Positions 34,901-45,419 of a stretch of 64,000 bases of DNA are shown piece by piece. This DNA is from Haliotis asinina (Eukaryota; Mollusca; Gastropoda; Lepetellida; Haliotidae). The translations under genes and the position numbers were made by a program. The stretch spans positions 32,043,054 through 32,107,053 of the forward strand of contig NC_090282.1 of assembly GCF_037392515.1 (NCBI RefSeq). Reading direction: 5' to 3'. Positions within the stretch are counted from its first letter, which is position 1, and every line of letters starts with the position of its first letter. Under the pieces are notes generated by a model. The model was not told the origin of the DNA and made no database searches. It saw nothing but the letters and a program-made list of their open reading frames with translations.

Positions 34901-37900
34901 ACGTTCTTAATTTTAGCAAAAATATTTTTACCATAAATATTTGTGCGGCTCTGGTTTAATGATTGTATCATGGAAGAAATGACACACTGTAGGGGATTGT
35001 GGTTAAAATAATGCTGATTTCATGGAGTGACTAGATGGATTTGGTGGTTGAGCCTTCTCAGGGGTTTGGTGTACGCCCCTCCCGACCTCCAGAGAGAAGA
35101 CGGCGATACTCCATGCCGAAGTCCATTCGTTACTGGACAAGGCCAGTAAAGGTGGTTCTGGAAGGCCAGCAAGGAGAGGGGTCTTATTCCACTTACTTCT
35201 TAGTGACCAAGAGGGATGCAGGGTTCAGATCCATTCTGAATCTCAGAGGGCTGAACACGTTAATTGAGGTAGTCAGGATGGAGACACTTTGTTCAGTGAC
35301 CTTGTCCGTTGAGACAGGGGATTGGCTTATATCAATCGATCTCAAGGATGCATACCCCCATGTTCCTATGCACCCTGAATTCAAGAAGTTCCCTTGGTCC
35401 TCCTTCAACGGAAAGTGATACCAGTTTTGTGTACTCCCCTTTGGCATCTCCTCTGTGCCAAGGATGTTCACCAAACTCATGTTGTAGTTATTTTAAATGG
35501 ACATTAAAATGCTTATTGTATATTCAAATAATGAGCACCCTCTACAGGTTTGTTCGAATTTATCTTTCAATGAAAGCAACTGTCATCCATGTTAATGTGT
35601 GGATTAAATAAAACAGATAAAAGACTTCAAGTTGAAGCAGAGCTGGAAAAAGGTGTATGCAAAGGATCCTGACCAAACTGTGGGCAACTTGCGTACACAG
35701 CACATGAATGACGAAGAGGAGACTGAGGTGGAGAGAGAGGACATTGTACAGGGTATGTAGGGGTGGGATGGAGAGAGAGGACATTGTACAGGGTGTGTAG
35801 GAGCGGGATGGAAAGAGAGGACATTGTAAAGGGTATGTAGGAGTGAGGTGGAGAGAGAGGACATTGTACATTGTATGTAGGGGTGAGGTGGAGAGAGAGG
35901 GCATTGTACATTTTATGTAGGGGTGAAATGGAGAGAGAGGGCATTGTACATTGTATGTAGGGGTGAGATGGAGAGAGAGGGCATTGTACATTGTATGTAG
36001 GGAAGGGGAGAGAGAGGGCATTGTACATTGTATGTAGGGGTGAGATGGAGAGAGAGGGCATTGCACAGGGTATGTAGGGATGAGATGGAGAGAGAGAACA
36101 TTGTACAGGGTATGTAGGGAGGGGGAGAGAGGGGACATTCTACAGGGTATGTAGGGGTGAGATGGAGAGAGAGGACATTTTACATTGTATGTAGGGGTGA
36201 GATGGAGAGAGAGGACATTGTACATTTTATGTAGGGGTGAGATGGAGAGAGAGGGCATTGTACAGGGTATGTCGGGGTGTGATGGAGAGAGAGGACATGT
36301 ACAAGGTATGTAGGGGTGAGATGGAGAGAGAGGACATTGTACAGGGTATGTAGGGGTGAGATGGGGAGAGAGGACATTGTACAGGGATTGTAGGGGTGAG
36401 ATGGAGAGAGAGGACATGTACAAGGTATGTAGGGGTGAGATGGAGAGAAAGGGCATTGTACAGGGTATGTAGGGGTGAGGTGTTGAGAGAGGACATTGTA
36501 CAGGGTATGTAGGAGTGAGATGGGGAGAGAGGACATTGTACAGGGATTGTAGGGGTGAGATGGAGAGAGAGGACATTGTACAGGGTGTGTAGGGGTGTGA
36601 TGGAGAGAGAGGACATGTACAAGGTATGTAGGGGTGAGATGGAGAGAAAGGGCATTGTACAGGGTATGTAGGGGTGAGGTGTTGAGAGAGGACATTGTAC
36701 AGGGTATGTAGGGGTGAGATGGAGAGGGAGGACATTGTACATTGTATGTAGGGGTGAGATGGAGAGAGAGGGCATTGTACATTGTATGTAGGGAGGGGGA
36801 GAGAGAGGGCATTGTACAAGGTATGTAGGGGTGAGATGGAGAGAGAGGGCATTGTACAGGGTATGTAGGGATGAGATGGAGAGAGAGGACATTGTACAGG
36901 GTATGTAGGGAGGGGGAGAGAGGGGACATTCTACAGGGTATGTAGGGGTGAGATGGAGAGAGAGGACATTGTACATTGTATGTAGGGGTGAGATGGAGAG
37001 AGAGGACATTGTACATTTTATGTAGGGGTGAGATGGAGAGAGAGGGCATTGTACATTGTATGTAGGGGTGAGATGGAGAGAGAGGACATTGTACAGGGTA
37101 TGTAGGGGTGAGATGGAGAGGGAGGACATTGTACAATGTACGTAAGGGTGAGATGGAGAGAGAGGACATTGTACATTGTATGTGGGGAGGGAGAGAGAGA
37201 GGACATTGTACAGGGTATGTAGGGAGGTGGAGAGCGACTTCAAGAAAGTGAAAAAAACATGTTAGAAGTGTGAAACCTCAGTGAAAGAAATCCGTTGATT
37301 GAAATCCATTATTGCTCTTACTCTAGCCAGTAGGAATATTTTCTTAACTAATAGAAATTTGTGCAGAATTAGTACTGGGTATACACTGCTAAACAATTAT
37401 TTTAAAATAAACTGCAGAAATAGTTGAAGAAACCTGTTCCTGAATCATTAAATATCTTCAAATGTTGCAGGTTATCGCTATGGTAACACATTAGTGCCAA
37501 TGTCTGAAGATGACAAAGAAAACATGAAATACAAAGCAGAGAAATGTCTGAAGGTTCTTGGCTTTACGAAAAGTGAAAATGTAAGTATGTTTTGAATAGT
37601 GTCAAACTTTCAACTATTGAAAGTATGAAAACATGTTCTGTTGTAAATATGATACAAATATTTAAACAGCATGTCATTCACTTTGAAGAAAGTATGAGGA
37701 TATTTTCATATGTAAGGTAATGGCTCACCATATAATCATCATGTTTACCACTGTACATTTTCAGGTAAAGCGTCATCATTTCCTGGGAGATGGGACAAAT
37801 GTTGTTTTTGCTGAGAAAGGAGATGAGGTAGGTACAGGGTTATATCCTTGTTTCCCATCATGCATCACACAAGAAACATCTATTTGAGTGCTTTTGGTCA

Positions 37901-40900
37901 GTGTTGTGCTCTGTGCTGTGTTCTCAAATTGCATACTTGAAATTACAAATCAGCTGATGACAGACGTGAAGTTAAACACCTCTACAAACATGCATGGCAC
38001 TTTGTTGATGAGCTTATGGACAAGAATGTAGAGTCTATTCTGAGGCTTATCACCTCTACATGTATCACCTGTTTATAATGGATTCTTCTCCAACAGGCTG
38101 CTGGAGTTGCCCTCTCTGCTATCATCAACGCACTCTATGAGACAAACATGGTGGTTATCGCTCGTAGGGTCTACTCCAGTGCTTCTGGACCTAAACTAGG
38201 AGTTCTCTGGCCTTCAATCAAGGCCAATTATGAGGCAGGTATTTACTAGAGAGACAGGGATGGGACAAATTTTATTAGATAGAACTTAAGGATAGCATAT
38301 TTGGTGCACCTAAAATGTGTGAGCTTATGTCATACTCTGTTTGTCTACTGAGCATGTTTTTGTGATATTTTAAATTTTGAAATTTATTTGACGTGGGTTT
38401 GATTCCCCACATGGGTACAATGAGTGAAGCTTGTTTCTAGTGTCCCCTAACGTGATATTGCTGGAACTACTGAATCAGTATAGCTTCCCAAGCGTATTAC
38501 CATATTATTCCAGATTGGCTTGAATCTAAGTTTGAGTATGGCTGTGATTTATGAAAGAATGCTTTCTAAAATAAGCTTTGTATCTTCTTTGCAGTGTTTG
38601 TACTGGGCAGAAATCCCTTTTGCCGAGGATCTTCGTCAGTTCACCTTTGGATCACTGCCAGTCACGGATGATGTTGAAACGAACAAGAAATACAAACCCA
38701 CAGGTATTGGAAGACAAGCATTCACCCACATAACAGAATAGTGTGATGCTTATTTCTGAGTTGATGTTTAACTTATCTGACTGAGAGTCAACTTTGTTGT
38801 AAAATTGTTCACATCATGGCCAGTTAGGTTACTTTGAGGTGGTCCAGTCGTCTTTTTCATTTGATTTAAATGTCAGCGTCATATGCAAGCATTGTGTCCA
38901 CAGCTGAGCAACTCAATGCAGTGGATGACCTCATCACAGCCATGGACCTCAGCCAGGCAGCTGCGTAAGTATCACATACAGGGGTAGCCTAGTGGTTAAA
39001 GTGTTTGCTCATCATGATGAAGACCCAGGGTTGATTCCCAACATGGGGACATTTCTTTTGTCCCCAGCTGTGATGTTGCTTGAATATTTCTAAAAGCAAC
39101 TTAAAATCATACTCACTTGGATACATGCTAGCAAAAATAATAAAAATATACAAATGGCATTAATAAACAGCTACAGCTCTCACCTCCTCTGGATGTGTTC
39201 CTGTACCAGGGGCTGATGTTTGACCCCAAGGCTGCAGCACATGTCAATAAAAATGTCTAACTTGAAATATGAAATTTCCAATTTCCCAGTATTTATGACA
39301 ATAATTACAATAAAACAATCAAGTTTTGAATATTATTATAAGAATTTTGACAAGAATCCCACTGAAAAACAAAGTGATTTCCCACTGAAAGACAAAGTGA
39401 TTTCCCAGGTTTGTCGGCAAAAGACACTTGGTTTAAAAGCCTGGATGACCATCTGGGCTATCTCAGTTGTGTGGATGGTAGCACTCGGTGCACCTGTACC
39501 ATGACAATGCCTTGCATATTTTGGTTGTAGGGATGATGACGATGAAGAAAAGTCTGAGTTTCTGAAGCCAAAACTGACCTTCAATCCCTACTTTCAGCGA
39601 TTATACCAGGTGAGGTGGCAGTAAAGTCATGCATGTCTAAAATGCCTGTTCCAGACCCTAATTTTTTACTGATTTCTTTATTTTATGTCTGTCTTGAAAT
39701 GATAGTGAAAAAATGACATTTTACTATATACCCAATATATAGGTATCAATGTAGAGTTAAGATTTGTTAACAGGCAAAAAGTAGTTATGATCTGATTTGT
39801 GTGGTCTCATCAGAGGTATAGTCGCTCACCAAAATATTGAAACTTAGATTTGTTCATGTCATTGCAATATGAAGGGTAGTAGACATTTTTCTATGGTAGA
39901 GAGATGTAATATTTTTTGGTCAATTTGGAGGATCACAATGTGACCTGGATTTGTTCGGGTCCTCAAAATGGGAAAAAAAATTACTTTTTAAATTCAGAGA
40001 AGTGATGAAAAAAATGTGTAATCATCATGTAATCATCAAGTGGTGCTGAATATCATTTATGACATTAAACTTCATATTGTTGTTTCTCAATTCATTTAGC
40101 ATTAACTTATGCTCTTATCTTTGGTTATCTTTGGAAAAACACATTAAGCAATAAATTCTCATCCTAAAAAGTGTTATATAAAGAATGATATAACATTCTT
40201 ATTTAATGCAGTGCCTACAACACCGAGCTGAAAACATAGACGAGGGATTGCCAGAGTTATCCCCCATCATTGCAAGCTATCTCAAACCACCACAAGAAGT
40301 TGTTACAAAATGTGAAGAACCTTTGGAGAAAATGAAAAATGTATTTAAGCTAGAAATGGTTTCTAAGAAGAAAGATGAACAAACTGGAGAAGCAATGTTT
40401 AAGGACAAGTAAGTTGATTCCGTTATTTGTCCTTCTCAAACAATGGCATGGGTTGCCCTGTCATCGTACCAGTGTGCAGAGTTTTGTCCCTTGGGCATGC
40501 CAGGAGCCTCTTATTGTGAGGTAGCATCTCACTTCACCCCAGTTATAACTCTAGGTTTGTGAGCACTCAATTGTGATAAAAAATGGAGATCTTCATCACT
40601 TAAATTGCATCAGAGTGTTCACCCAGTATAAACTGACATCATATAACTTGATCATTGCTGAAATTGCTGAAACCTCAGAAGAACAGAAGGATGTGTTCAT
40701 GTCAATACCTGTTGATGTTGTAGTGAGGCGGAAGCAGGACCTGCACCAAAGCGACAAAAACTGGACGACAACCTTGAAGGAGGGATGCAGGATATTACAA
40801 GGGCAAAGGTCACTCAGGTAGGTTAAGGTCAAAACTTATACAGAGTTAAGGAGTCAACAGTGACTTAATGCACCATTCTGAGACAATGTCCAAATATATT

Positions 40901-43900
40901 GTCTTGTTTGAGACCAACAGGAAAAAGTCAAATGCAAACCGAAAGTTTTATTGTAGCTAAAGAGTTTCTGGTACTAGGGTTCAGACCTGAGTTTTTCTGA
41001 GACTGTATGTTTATCATATACCAGGTTGGGACAGTGACTCCGACAGCTGACTTCCAGGCCCTCATCAGCAATAAGGATGAGGACTTGTTTGAAGAAGGTG
41101 AGCAGCTCCTGTACTTGCAAACTTTGAATGATTAGCACTACTGGAATCCCGGCTTTTTCCAACACAAAGAATTCTGTTTTTGTTGCTGGGGCAAGTTGAG
41201 GGAATCTGTGCTAGTAAACACATTGCAATGTTTTTCTTTCTGGTTCAGCTTGCAAACAAATGCAGAAGAGAGTGGAACAGATAGTGTCTGACTCTTTTGG
41301 GACCCAGTTCTATGGCAAGGCCATGGAGTGTCTGAAGGCACTCAGACAGGAATGCATTAAGGTGAGTCCATGGACAGAGGTGTAACTCACTGGTTGAAGT
41401 CTTGCCTCATCCTGCTAACAACCCTGGTTTGAGTCCCAACAGAATAAACTGTAATGTGAATCCATGCCCATGCCTCCCATGCAGGAGGATAACAAATAAC
41501 ACTGAGACTAAGTTATTTAGACTTGAGTTTTATCAGTCTTTACCAATATCATCATCCTGTTAATATGTAACCACAAATCACCACACCATGAAATAGGTTT
41601 CTGTTGAAATATATCAAGTTAATGAGATAAAGGAATCCATTTTTGAAAATAGGAAGTATCATTATACAAGTTAGGATACAGATATATTAGCATGGATTCA
41701 ATACATGTTATCAGAAATTGCTTTTCACTGCAAATATCTAGTCATCCATTTGTATGACCAAACTAACAAACGTTGTTGTTTCAGAAACAAGAACCAAAGG
41801 TGTACAATGATTTCATGACCAAATATAAGGACACACTAATTGCGACAGGGAAAAGAGATTTCTGGGATCAAATTGTTCAAGGTATAACAGCAGGGAGTGA
41901 CATTGCCCAGATGAACACTACCGCGCTGATTGTTGTACATGTACTGTTGAACATCAATATGCTGTGTGATTGCAATGTCAAGGGTATGGAGAACCACACA
42001 GCTATATTTGTGGGAACTCACAGTCTCTTAGAATAATGTTAAACAGGAATAGTATCTTCATATGACAGATCCTTTCAGGCAGATATGCCCTCATTCTTTA
42101 AAAATGTCAAATAGGGATAGTATCATCATACCACAGATCCTCATAAGGATCAGAAAGTCGTATGAAGTTGGTGCACCAAATGGTTGGACAAGTTGTATGA
42201 TCCCCAGGGAGTTGAGATTGAAAATGCACTGTTGAGATTGACATCCAATGATTGAGGGAAAAACAAAGCACCTTTGAGCATTTGAGTTGGATATTAGCAC
42301 TGTACTAATATTAGTGTGCATGGGTGCGTGCGTGTGTGCATCAAGGGAAACAAAACTTTCCAAATTCCTGTTTAGACCAGAGGGAAATATAACATTCATA
42401 TATTTACATAGCAACCAATACAAAATTCAGTGGCCACCAGGAACACTGCAAACTTAGCATTTAGTGTTCCTGATGAATTTTTACTAGCAAGGGACCAAAG
42501 GACCAGCGTAAATTTTGCTGACTGACGCATGTATGTATTTGAAGGATCATTGAAGAGAAAAATCCTTTCCAAGCTGCAACAGAGAATTCTGAACATACTG
42601 AAGGAAATCGCTGAACTCCACACTGTTGTGTAGTGCATATGCAACATTCATATCTATCTATTCTCAGCATTAACTTCATGTGGATTTCTTTTAAATTCCA
42701 AATTTCCAGTTCAAATGAAATTTTATTTTAAGACCTCTATGACCAAAGGATATAACTACAAATAGAAGCTTTGGTATATATATGTTTACTTTACTTTAAA
42801 TACATATGATTAGTCTTTACGTGGATTGTTTTGTTATCTGTCACCATAAGGATTGAATATATTTGTCAGCTGAAGAAGACAGTATACCCTTAAGATCAGT
42901 AGGCAAGGTTTAAAGTACTGGCAGCAGTGTTAAATGTCTGTCTGTATTTGGGTGTAGATAAGCAAGCACTGATCACCAAGATGGAGTGTGAAGATGGTGG
43001 AGTGTCCAAGGAGGCAGCAGACAAGTTTGTTGAGGAGGAAGTGAAGGAGGAGCCCGCAACGGCAGCTGATGCAGAAACAACCGACGACCTGGTGAGTGGC
43101 ATCATACAAGACTGCATTGTAGAGATCTGCAGGGGGTGGGGTAGGGGGTGTATTCATAGAGCTTCTAAGAATTTTTCACTTGTTTCCTTAAAGGTCACAT
43201 GCAACGTAAAACACAACTTTGCAGATTCTGGTACCTTTTGGTATGCAATTACCGAAACAAATCATAAAAAATGCCAATTCAATCTATAAAGTTGAAAAAA
43301 AACGCGATGAAAAAAACCTCGCGAAATCAGAGTTCAAACGTTTCACTAAATTCCCCCCAGCGCTGGGGGGAAAACTGGTTTCAACAGCTGTGCTGCGCTG
43401 CGCCCAAAACGCATGCGCAGTGAATAGATTCGCGGAGCTTGACACAGTATCCATACTGAGGTCGTGAGCAGTAGTCTAATCTTGGTTGTGTACACAAACA
43501 AGTAAATAATCTGCTCATTACGTAAAAAAAACATGTTGATTGTGGTGAGCAGTCTCTGTCACAGAGAAAGCTCAGTGTCTGGTTTATTCACACCTATATG
43601 TCTGCCTGCCTGTCTGCTAAAGACAACATGCAATACACAGCTTCAATCATTGACCACGTGCGATTTGAACTTAACACCTATCAGACTATACGACATAAAG
43701 AAAATAAGCTGATTTATGACTCGTGCACCTGAGTCCCGTGTCTGCCACATTATGTAATTAGGCACGTGTGATACACATGACATGTTTTTATGTCTGTGGG
43801 TTGCAAACAAACTACATCCATTTTTTTCGGATGACTGGATCTGACGGAAACTGGAGCAAACTCTTGTCAGTTTCAAGTCCTGCTTTGTACTTGGACGAAT

Positions 43901-45419
43901 GACAGATTCCAGCCGCGCAGTAGTTTACTATCTCTACTGACATGATTTTTTTTTATTGGATCGAGCGCAAATTCAGAGAATATGTATTTTCCAAACCCAA
44001 CATCTCTATATACATTCTTCATGGATAACAACTTCTTTTAGTGTATATGATTTTGTTTGACAACAGTATATGAATCCATACTGAAACGACGGATCAAGTA
44101 CTCTAAAAGAAGTTGTTATCCATAAAGAATTTTACTTTCTGGTGAGTGGCTATACTTCTAAAATGCCCATCAAACAGATCATCTTTCTGTACACACAATG
44201 AAACCTAGCATATCAGCAAATGAAACAGCCAATCGGAAGCCGTTGTTTCACTTGAGTGCATATCCACCCGCTATGGCTGGGTTCGGTCTCCCGGGGGAAG
44301 TAAGCCCAAGTACATAATTGTGTTTATTTGTTTTTTTAAAAGCAGCAATGTATATTATATGTCATGAATAAGTGATAAATGTGTTTTAATTATGTTTGAT
44401 TTTTTGGTTGCATGTGACCTTTAAGAATTCTTAAGTTTAAGAAAAATTCTTAGTTTCTCCCTTAACCCAAACTAAGAAAAAATCTTAGCTGAAAATGTTT
44501 TTAGAACTTAGAAATAACATTCTTCCTAGTGTGAAGGTCTTTTTCCCTCAGCTGCCATACTGGATAACTAAGAATTTTCTTAGCTAGTCAGTAGTCCTCA
44601 TGAGGTTTCTTACAAGAATGTTGTTTAGAAATGAAGAATTCTTGGTCGATTTAAGAATTATAAACTCATAAGAAAATACTTAAAAGCTGTATGAATGCTG
44701 CCCCAGTTTTCATGTATGATGTAGTGTTACTGATCTGTCTTTGAATGTAATCATCCACTGGAACATCTTACAAGCATGTTATTTGTAAGTTTCTGTTGTG
44801 GTTTCCATTATGAACAAACTGTTCCAAACCAGGTAATTAAACCGTTCACTATGGGAGGAGGATGTTACTCAAATGGAAAACCCAGCAGGGGTATCTAATA
44901 GAACACATTATTTAGAATATTACATACATTGTTATATTAATCTGTTCAGAGTTGTGGGGTAGCCTAAGTGGTTTAAGCATTGCTATTTGATTTCCCACAT
45001 GGACACAGTGTGCAATGCTGATTTCGATTGTTCCCCCTACCATGATATTGCTGGAATATTGCTAAAAGCTCTATGCAACCATTATCACTCACTCACTATT
45101 ACCCTGGGTCTAGGTTTTTGAAGCTCTCTTAGCGCTAAGAAAGTCGTAAGTTAATGTTAATGTATGGCACTTATGACTATCTTTGTGCTAAGTAAGCTTC
45201 GAAAATCTAAGCCTGGGTCATTTGATCAATCGCACCATAGTTTCATTCTCAGCTCCCGGTCTGAGTTTAGATTTACGCCACACTGCGTGATATTCCAGCT
45301 AAATGGCGGCATGATCCTGTTAGAGGAGATGATATTTGAAATGCTTCTAGTGCAGGCTAATTTGTTCAACGTCAGTGTAATCATGTTTTATCTTATTTCA
45401 GATGGATCAGTTGGAGTAG
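28940..45419 (+). CDS. XRCC5: XRCC5 / Ku80, DNA end-binding subunit of Ku, complete
   Basis: With Ku70, Ku80 forms the ring that threads onto broken DNA ends and recruits DNA-PKcs and ligase IV for non-homologous end joining. Exons: 28940-28954, 30290-30403, 31092-31275, 32149-32197, 32531-32656, 33318-33482, 34601-34715, 35617-35752, 37471-37580, 37765-37827, 38097-38234, 38595-38703, 38904-38964, 39531-39609, 40212-40408, 40724-40817, 41025-41097, 41249-41361, 41785-41881, 42958-43091, 45402-45419. All phases match and the sum is 2190 nt (729 residues plus stop), as in human (732 residues). Visible are the vWA domain (IAIVLDVG; LILFGTDGTDNPL; IILLSDLGGEFGDDQ), the beta-barrel DNA-binding core (EREDIVQGYRYG; VKRHHFLGD), and the helical C-terminal domain (FWDQIVQG). 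The acidic end TTDDLMDQLE matches the family's DNA-PKcs-interaction motif. Exon 1 (MAANK, ATGGCGGC context) is the least certain because its donor GTGCTA is weak, but its phase fits. It is convergent with USPL1. Confidence 0.94.
28955..30289. other. First XRCC5 intron (proposed)
   Basis: AT-rich, no repeat family recognised. It starts GTGCTA and ends TTTCAG. Confidence 0.45.
30463..30871. mobile_element. hAT-like MITE, 409 bp, in XRCC5 intron
   Basis: The left end is GAGGGCTGTAACAC with TTGATCGA repeats; the right end is AATCGTTGCAGCCTTA, inverted. Flanks CAGTGTGC (30455-30462) and CAGTGTTC (30872-30879) differ at one base, fitting an 8-bp target duplication. Confidence 0.7.
31276..32148 (+). 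other. XRCC5: U12-type GT-AG intron of XRCC5
   Basis: The intron joins ...DTAAD (phase 1) to FLDAVVVAMD. Its donor is GTATCCCC at 31276-31283, matching the U12 core RTATCC. The acceptor region has TTCCTTAGC at 32132-32140, one base off the U12 branch consensus, placed 8-17 nt before the AG at 32147-32148. There is little pyrimidine tract, as is usual for U12 introns. The intron also holds a SINE (31336-31582). Confidence 0.78.
31336..31582 (+). mobile_element. SINE family B
   Basis: GTATAGGTCTTCAGCAAC, GGATCAGGTGGTCTGGCTTG, CTGGTTTTTCTGGTCCAGA, TAGAATATTGCC and a TCTCACTCACTCA tail. It lies inside the U12-type intron of XRCC5. Confidence 0.85.
32340..32445 (+). mobile_element. SINE family A fragment
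   Basis: GTGTGAAGCCCATTTCTGGTGTTACCC and GATATTGCTGGAATATTGCTAAAAG: the 3' half only. Confidence 0.7.
32677..32885 (+). mobile_element. SINE family B
   Basis: CCATGGTTGTCGTAAGAGGC, GATGACTTAGTTGACTCAT, TGGATTGTCTGGTCCAGACAT and CCATATAGCTGGAATATTGCT. The tail is degenerate. Confidence 0.8.
33483..34600. other. XRCC5 intron, nothing recognised
   Basis: AT-rich, no repeat family or exon identified. Confidence 0.4.
35024..35485 (+). pseudogene. DIRS-type reverse transcriptase fragment
   Basis: An open stretch encodes GSYSTYFLVTKRDAGFRSIL, NLRGLN, WLISIDLKDAYPHVPMHPEF and SFNGK. After one stop it goes on with YQFCVLPFGISSVPRMFTKL. This is the RT finger/palm start of DIRS/Ngaro-type elements. 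The YxDD block, RNase H and recombinase are absent. It sits 131 bp before an XRCC5 exon. Confidence 0.88.
35721..37236 (+). repeat. 40-bp minisatellite built from an XRCC5 exon/donor junction, about 38 units
   Basis: The first unit (35721-35760) is the last 32 coding bases of the XRCC5 exon 35617-35752 plus the first 8 bases of its intron. The following units repeat GAGAGAGAGG, ACATTGTACA, GGGTATGTAG in a 40-bp period, with a few 38-39-bp variants ending GGAGGGGGAG. Most units carry a GTATGT donor-like site. The peptide EREDIVQGYRYG is conserved in Ku80 of other animals, so the exon is ancestral and the array derived. Long antisense open frames here only reflect the repeat. Confidence 0.93.
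38235..38594 (+). other. XRCC5: GC-AG intron of XRCC5
   Basis: The exon ends KANYE at 38234 and the intron begins GCAGGT; the next exon starts CLYWAEIPF at 38595. This join reproduces the conserved NYECL motif of Ku80 in frame. Using the nearby GT (38239) would add 4 nt and break the frame, so a GC donor is required. Confidence 0.85.
38395..38475 (+). mobile_element. SINE family A fragment
   Basis: GGGTTTGATTCCCCACATGG, GTACAATGAGTGAAGC and CGTGATATTGCTGGAA. It lies in the GC-AG intron of XRCC5. Confidence 0.75.
38982..39118 (+). mobile_element. SINE family A
   Basis: GGGGTAGCCTAGTGGTTAAAG, GACCCAGGGTTGATTCCC, TGTGATGTTGCTTGAATATT and a short ACTCACTT tail. Confidence 0.85.
39610..40211. 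other. XRCC5 intron, nothing recognised
   Basis: AT-rich intron between the PYFQRLYQ exon and the CLQHRAENIDEG exon. Confidence 0.4.
41375..41465 (+). mobile_element. Possible tRNA-like SINE head (third family)
   Basis: TAACTCACTGGTTGAAG (A-box-like) and CCTGGTTTGAGTCCCAACAG (B-box-like) at tRNA-type spacing. Similar downstream wording (GTGCAG, GTGTCCCTT, CATGC, AGCCT, TTAT) appears near 11999-12050 and 40475-40525. Weak. Confidence 0.35.
41882..42957. other. XRCC5 intron, nothing recognised
   Basis: AT-rich with short direct duplications (AATAGTATCTTCATATGACAGATCC near 42048 and ATAGTATCATCATACCACAGATCC near 42116, about 70 bp apart), otherwise unannotated. Confidence 0.4.
43191..44421. 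mobile_element. AAGGTCACATGCAAC MITE, copy 1 (1.23 kb)
   Basis: Terminal inverted repeat AAGGTCACATGCAACGTAAAACA / GTTGCATGTGACCTT, flanked by TA on both sides (43189-43190, 44422-44423). The same element is found at 61715-62486 (772 bp). Copy 1 has about 450 extra bases in the middle, including a nested hairpin. It lies in the last XRCC5 intron. Confidence 0.87.
44011..44126. repeat. Nested hairpin with AACAACTTCTTTTA arms
   Basis: ATGGATAACAACTTCTTTTA (44021-44040) is the exact inverse of TAAAAGAAGTTGTTATCCAT (44104-44123). Absent from the second copy of the host MITE. Confidence 0.8.
44950..45097 (+). mobile_element. SINE family A
   Basis: GGGGTAGCCTAAGTGGTTTAAGC, ATTTCCCACATGGACACAGTG, ATGATATTGCTGGAATATTG, CTAAAAGCT and ATCACTCACTCACT. 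About 20 bases of the head are missing after AAGCATT. Confidence 0.85.
45102..45217. repeat. Palindromic MITE family C copy
   Basis: The left arm GGGTCTAGGTTTTTGAAGCT and the right arm AGCTTCGAAAATCTAAGCC are inverted. It directly follows the SINE tail. Confidence 0.8.
45258..45315 (-). mobile_element. SINE family B tail fragment
   Basis: GAGTTTAGATTTACGCCACACT and ATATTCCAGCTAAATGGCGG: the 3' tail only, in the last XRCC5 intron. Confidence 0.65.

Larger units (their letters stand above)
43144..44704. mobile_element. Outer MITE interrupted by a nested element
   Basis: The left end TGTATTCATAGAGCTTCTAAG (43149 on) and the right end CTTAAAAGCTGTATGAATGC (44680-44700) are inverted. The element's body continues on both sides of the insertion 43191-44421. 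Confidence 0.6.

Noticed and set aside
35560..37243. Long antisense open frames (up to 430 residues, PSLSISPLHTLYN repeats)
   Set aside because: They are the three frames of the 40-bp minisatellite read backwards; they depend on the lack of stops in the unit and overlap XRCC5 intron sequence.
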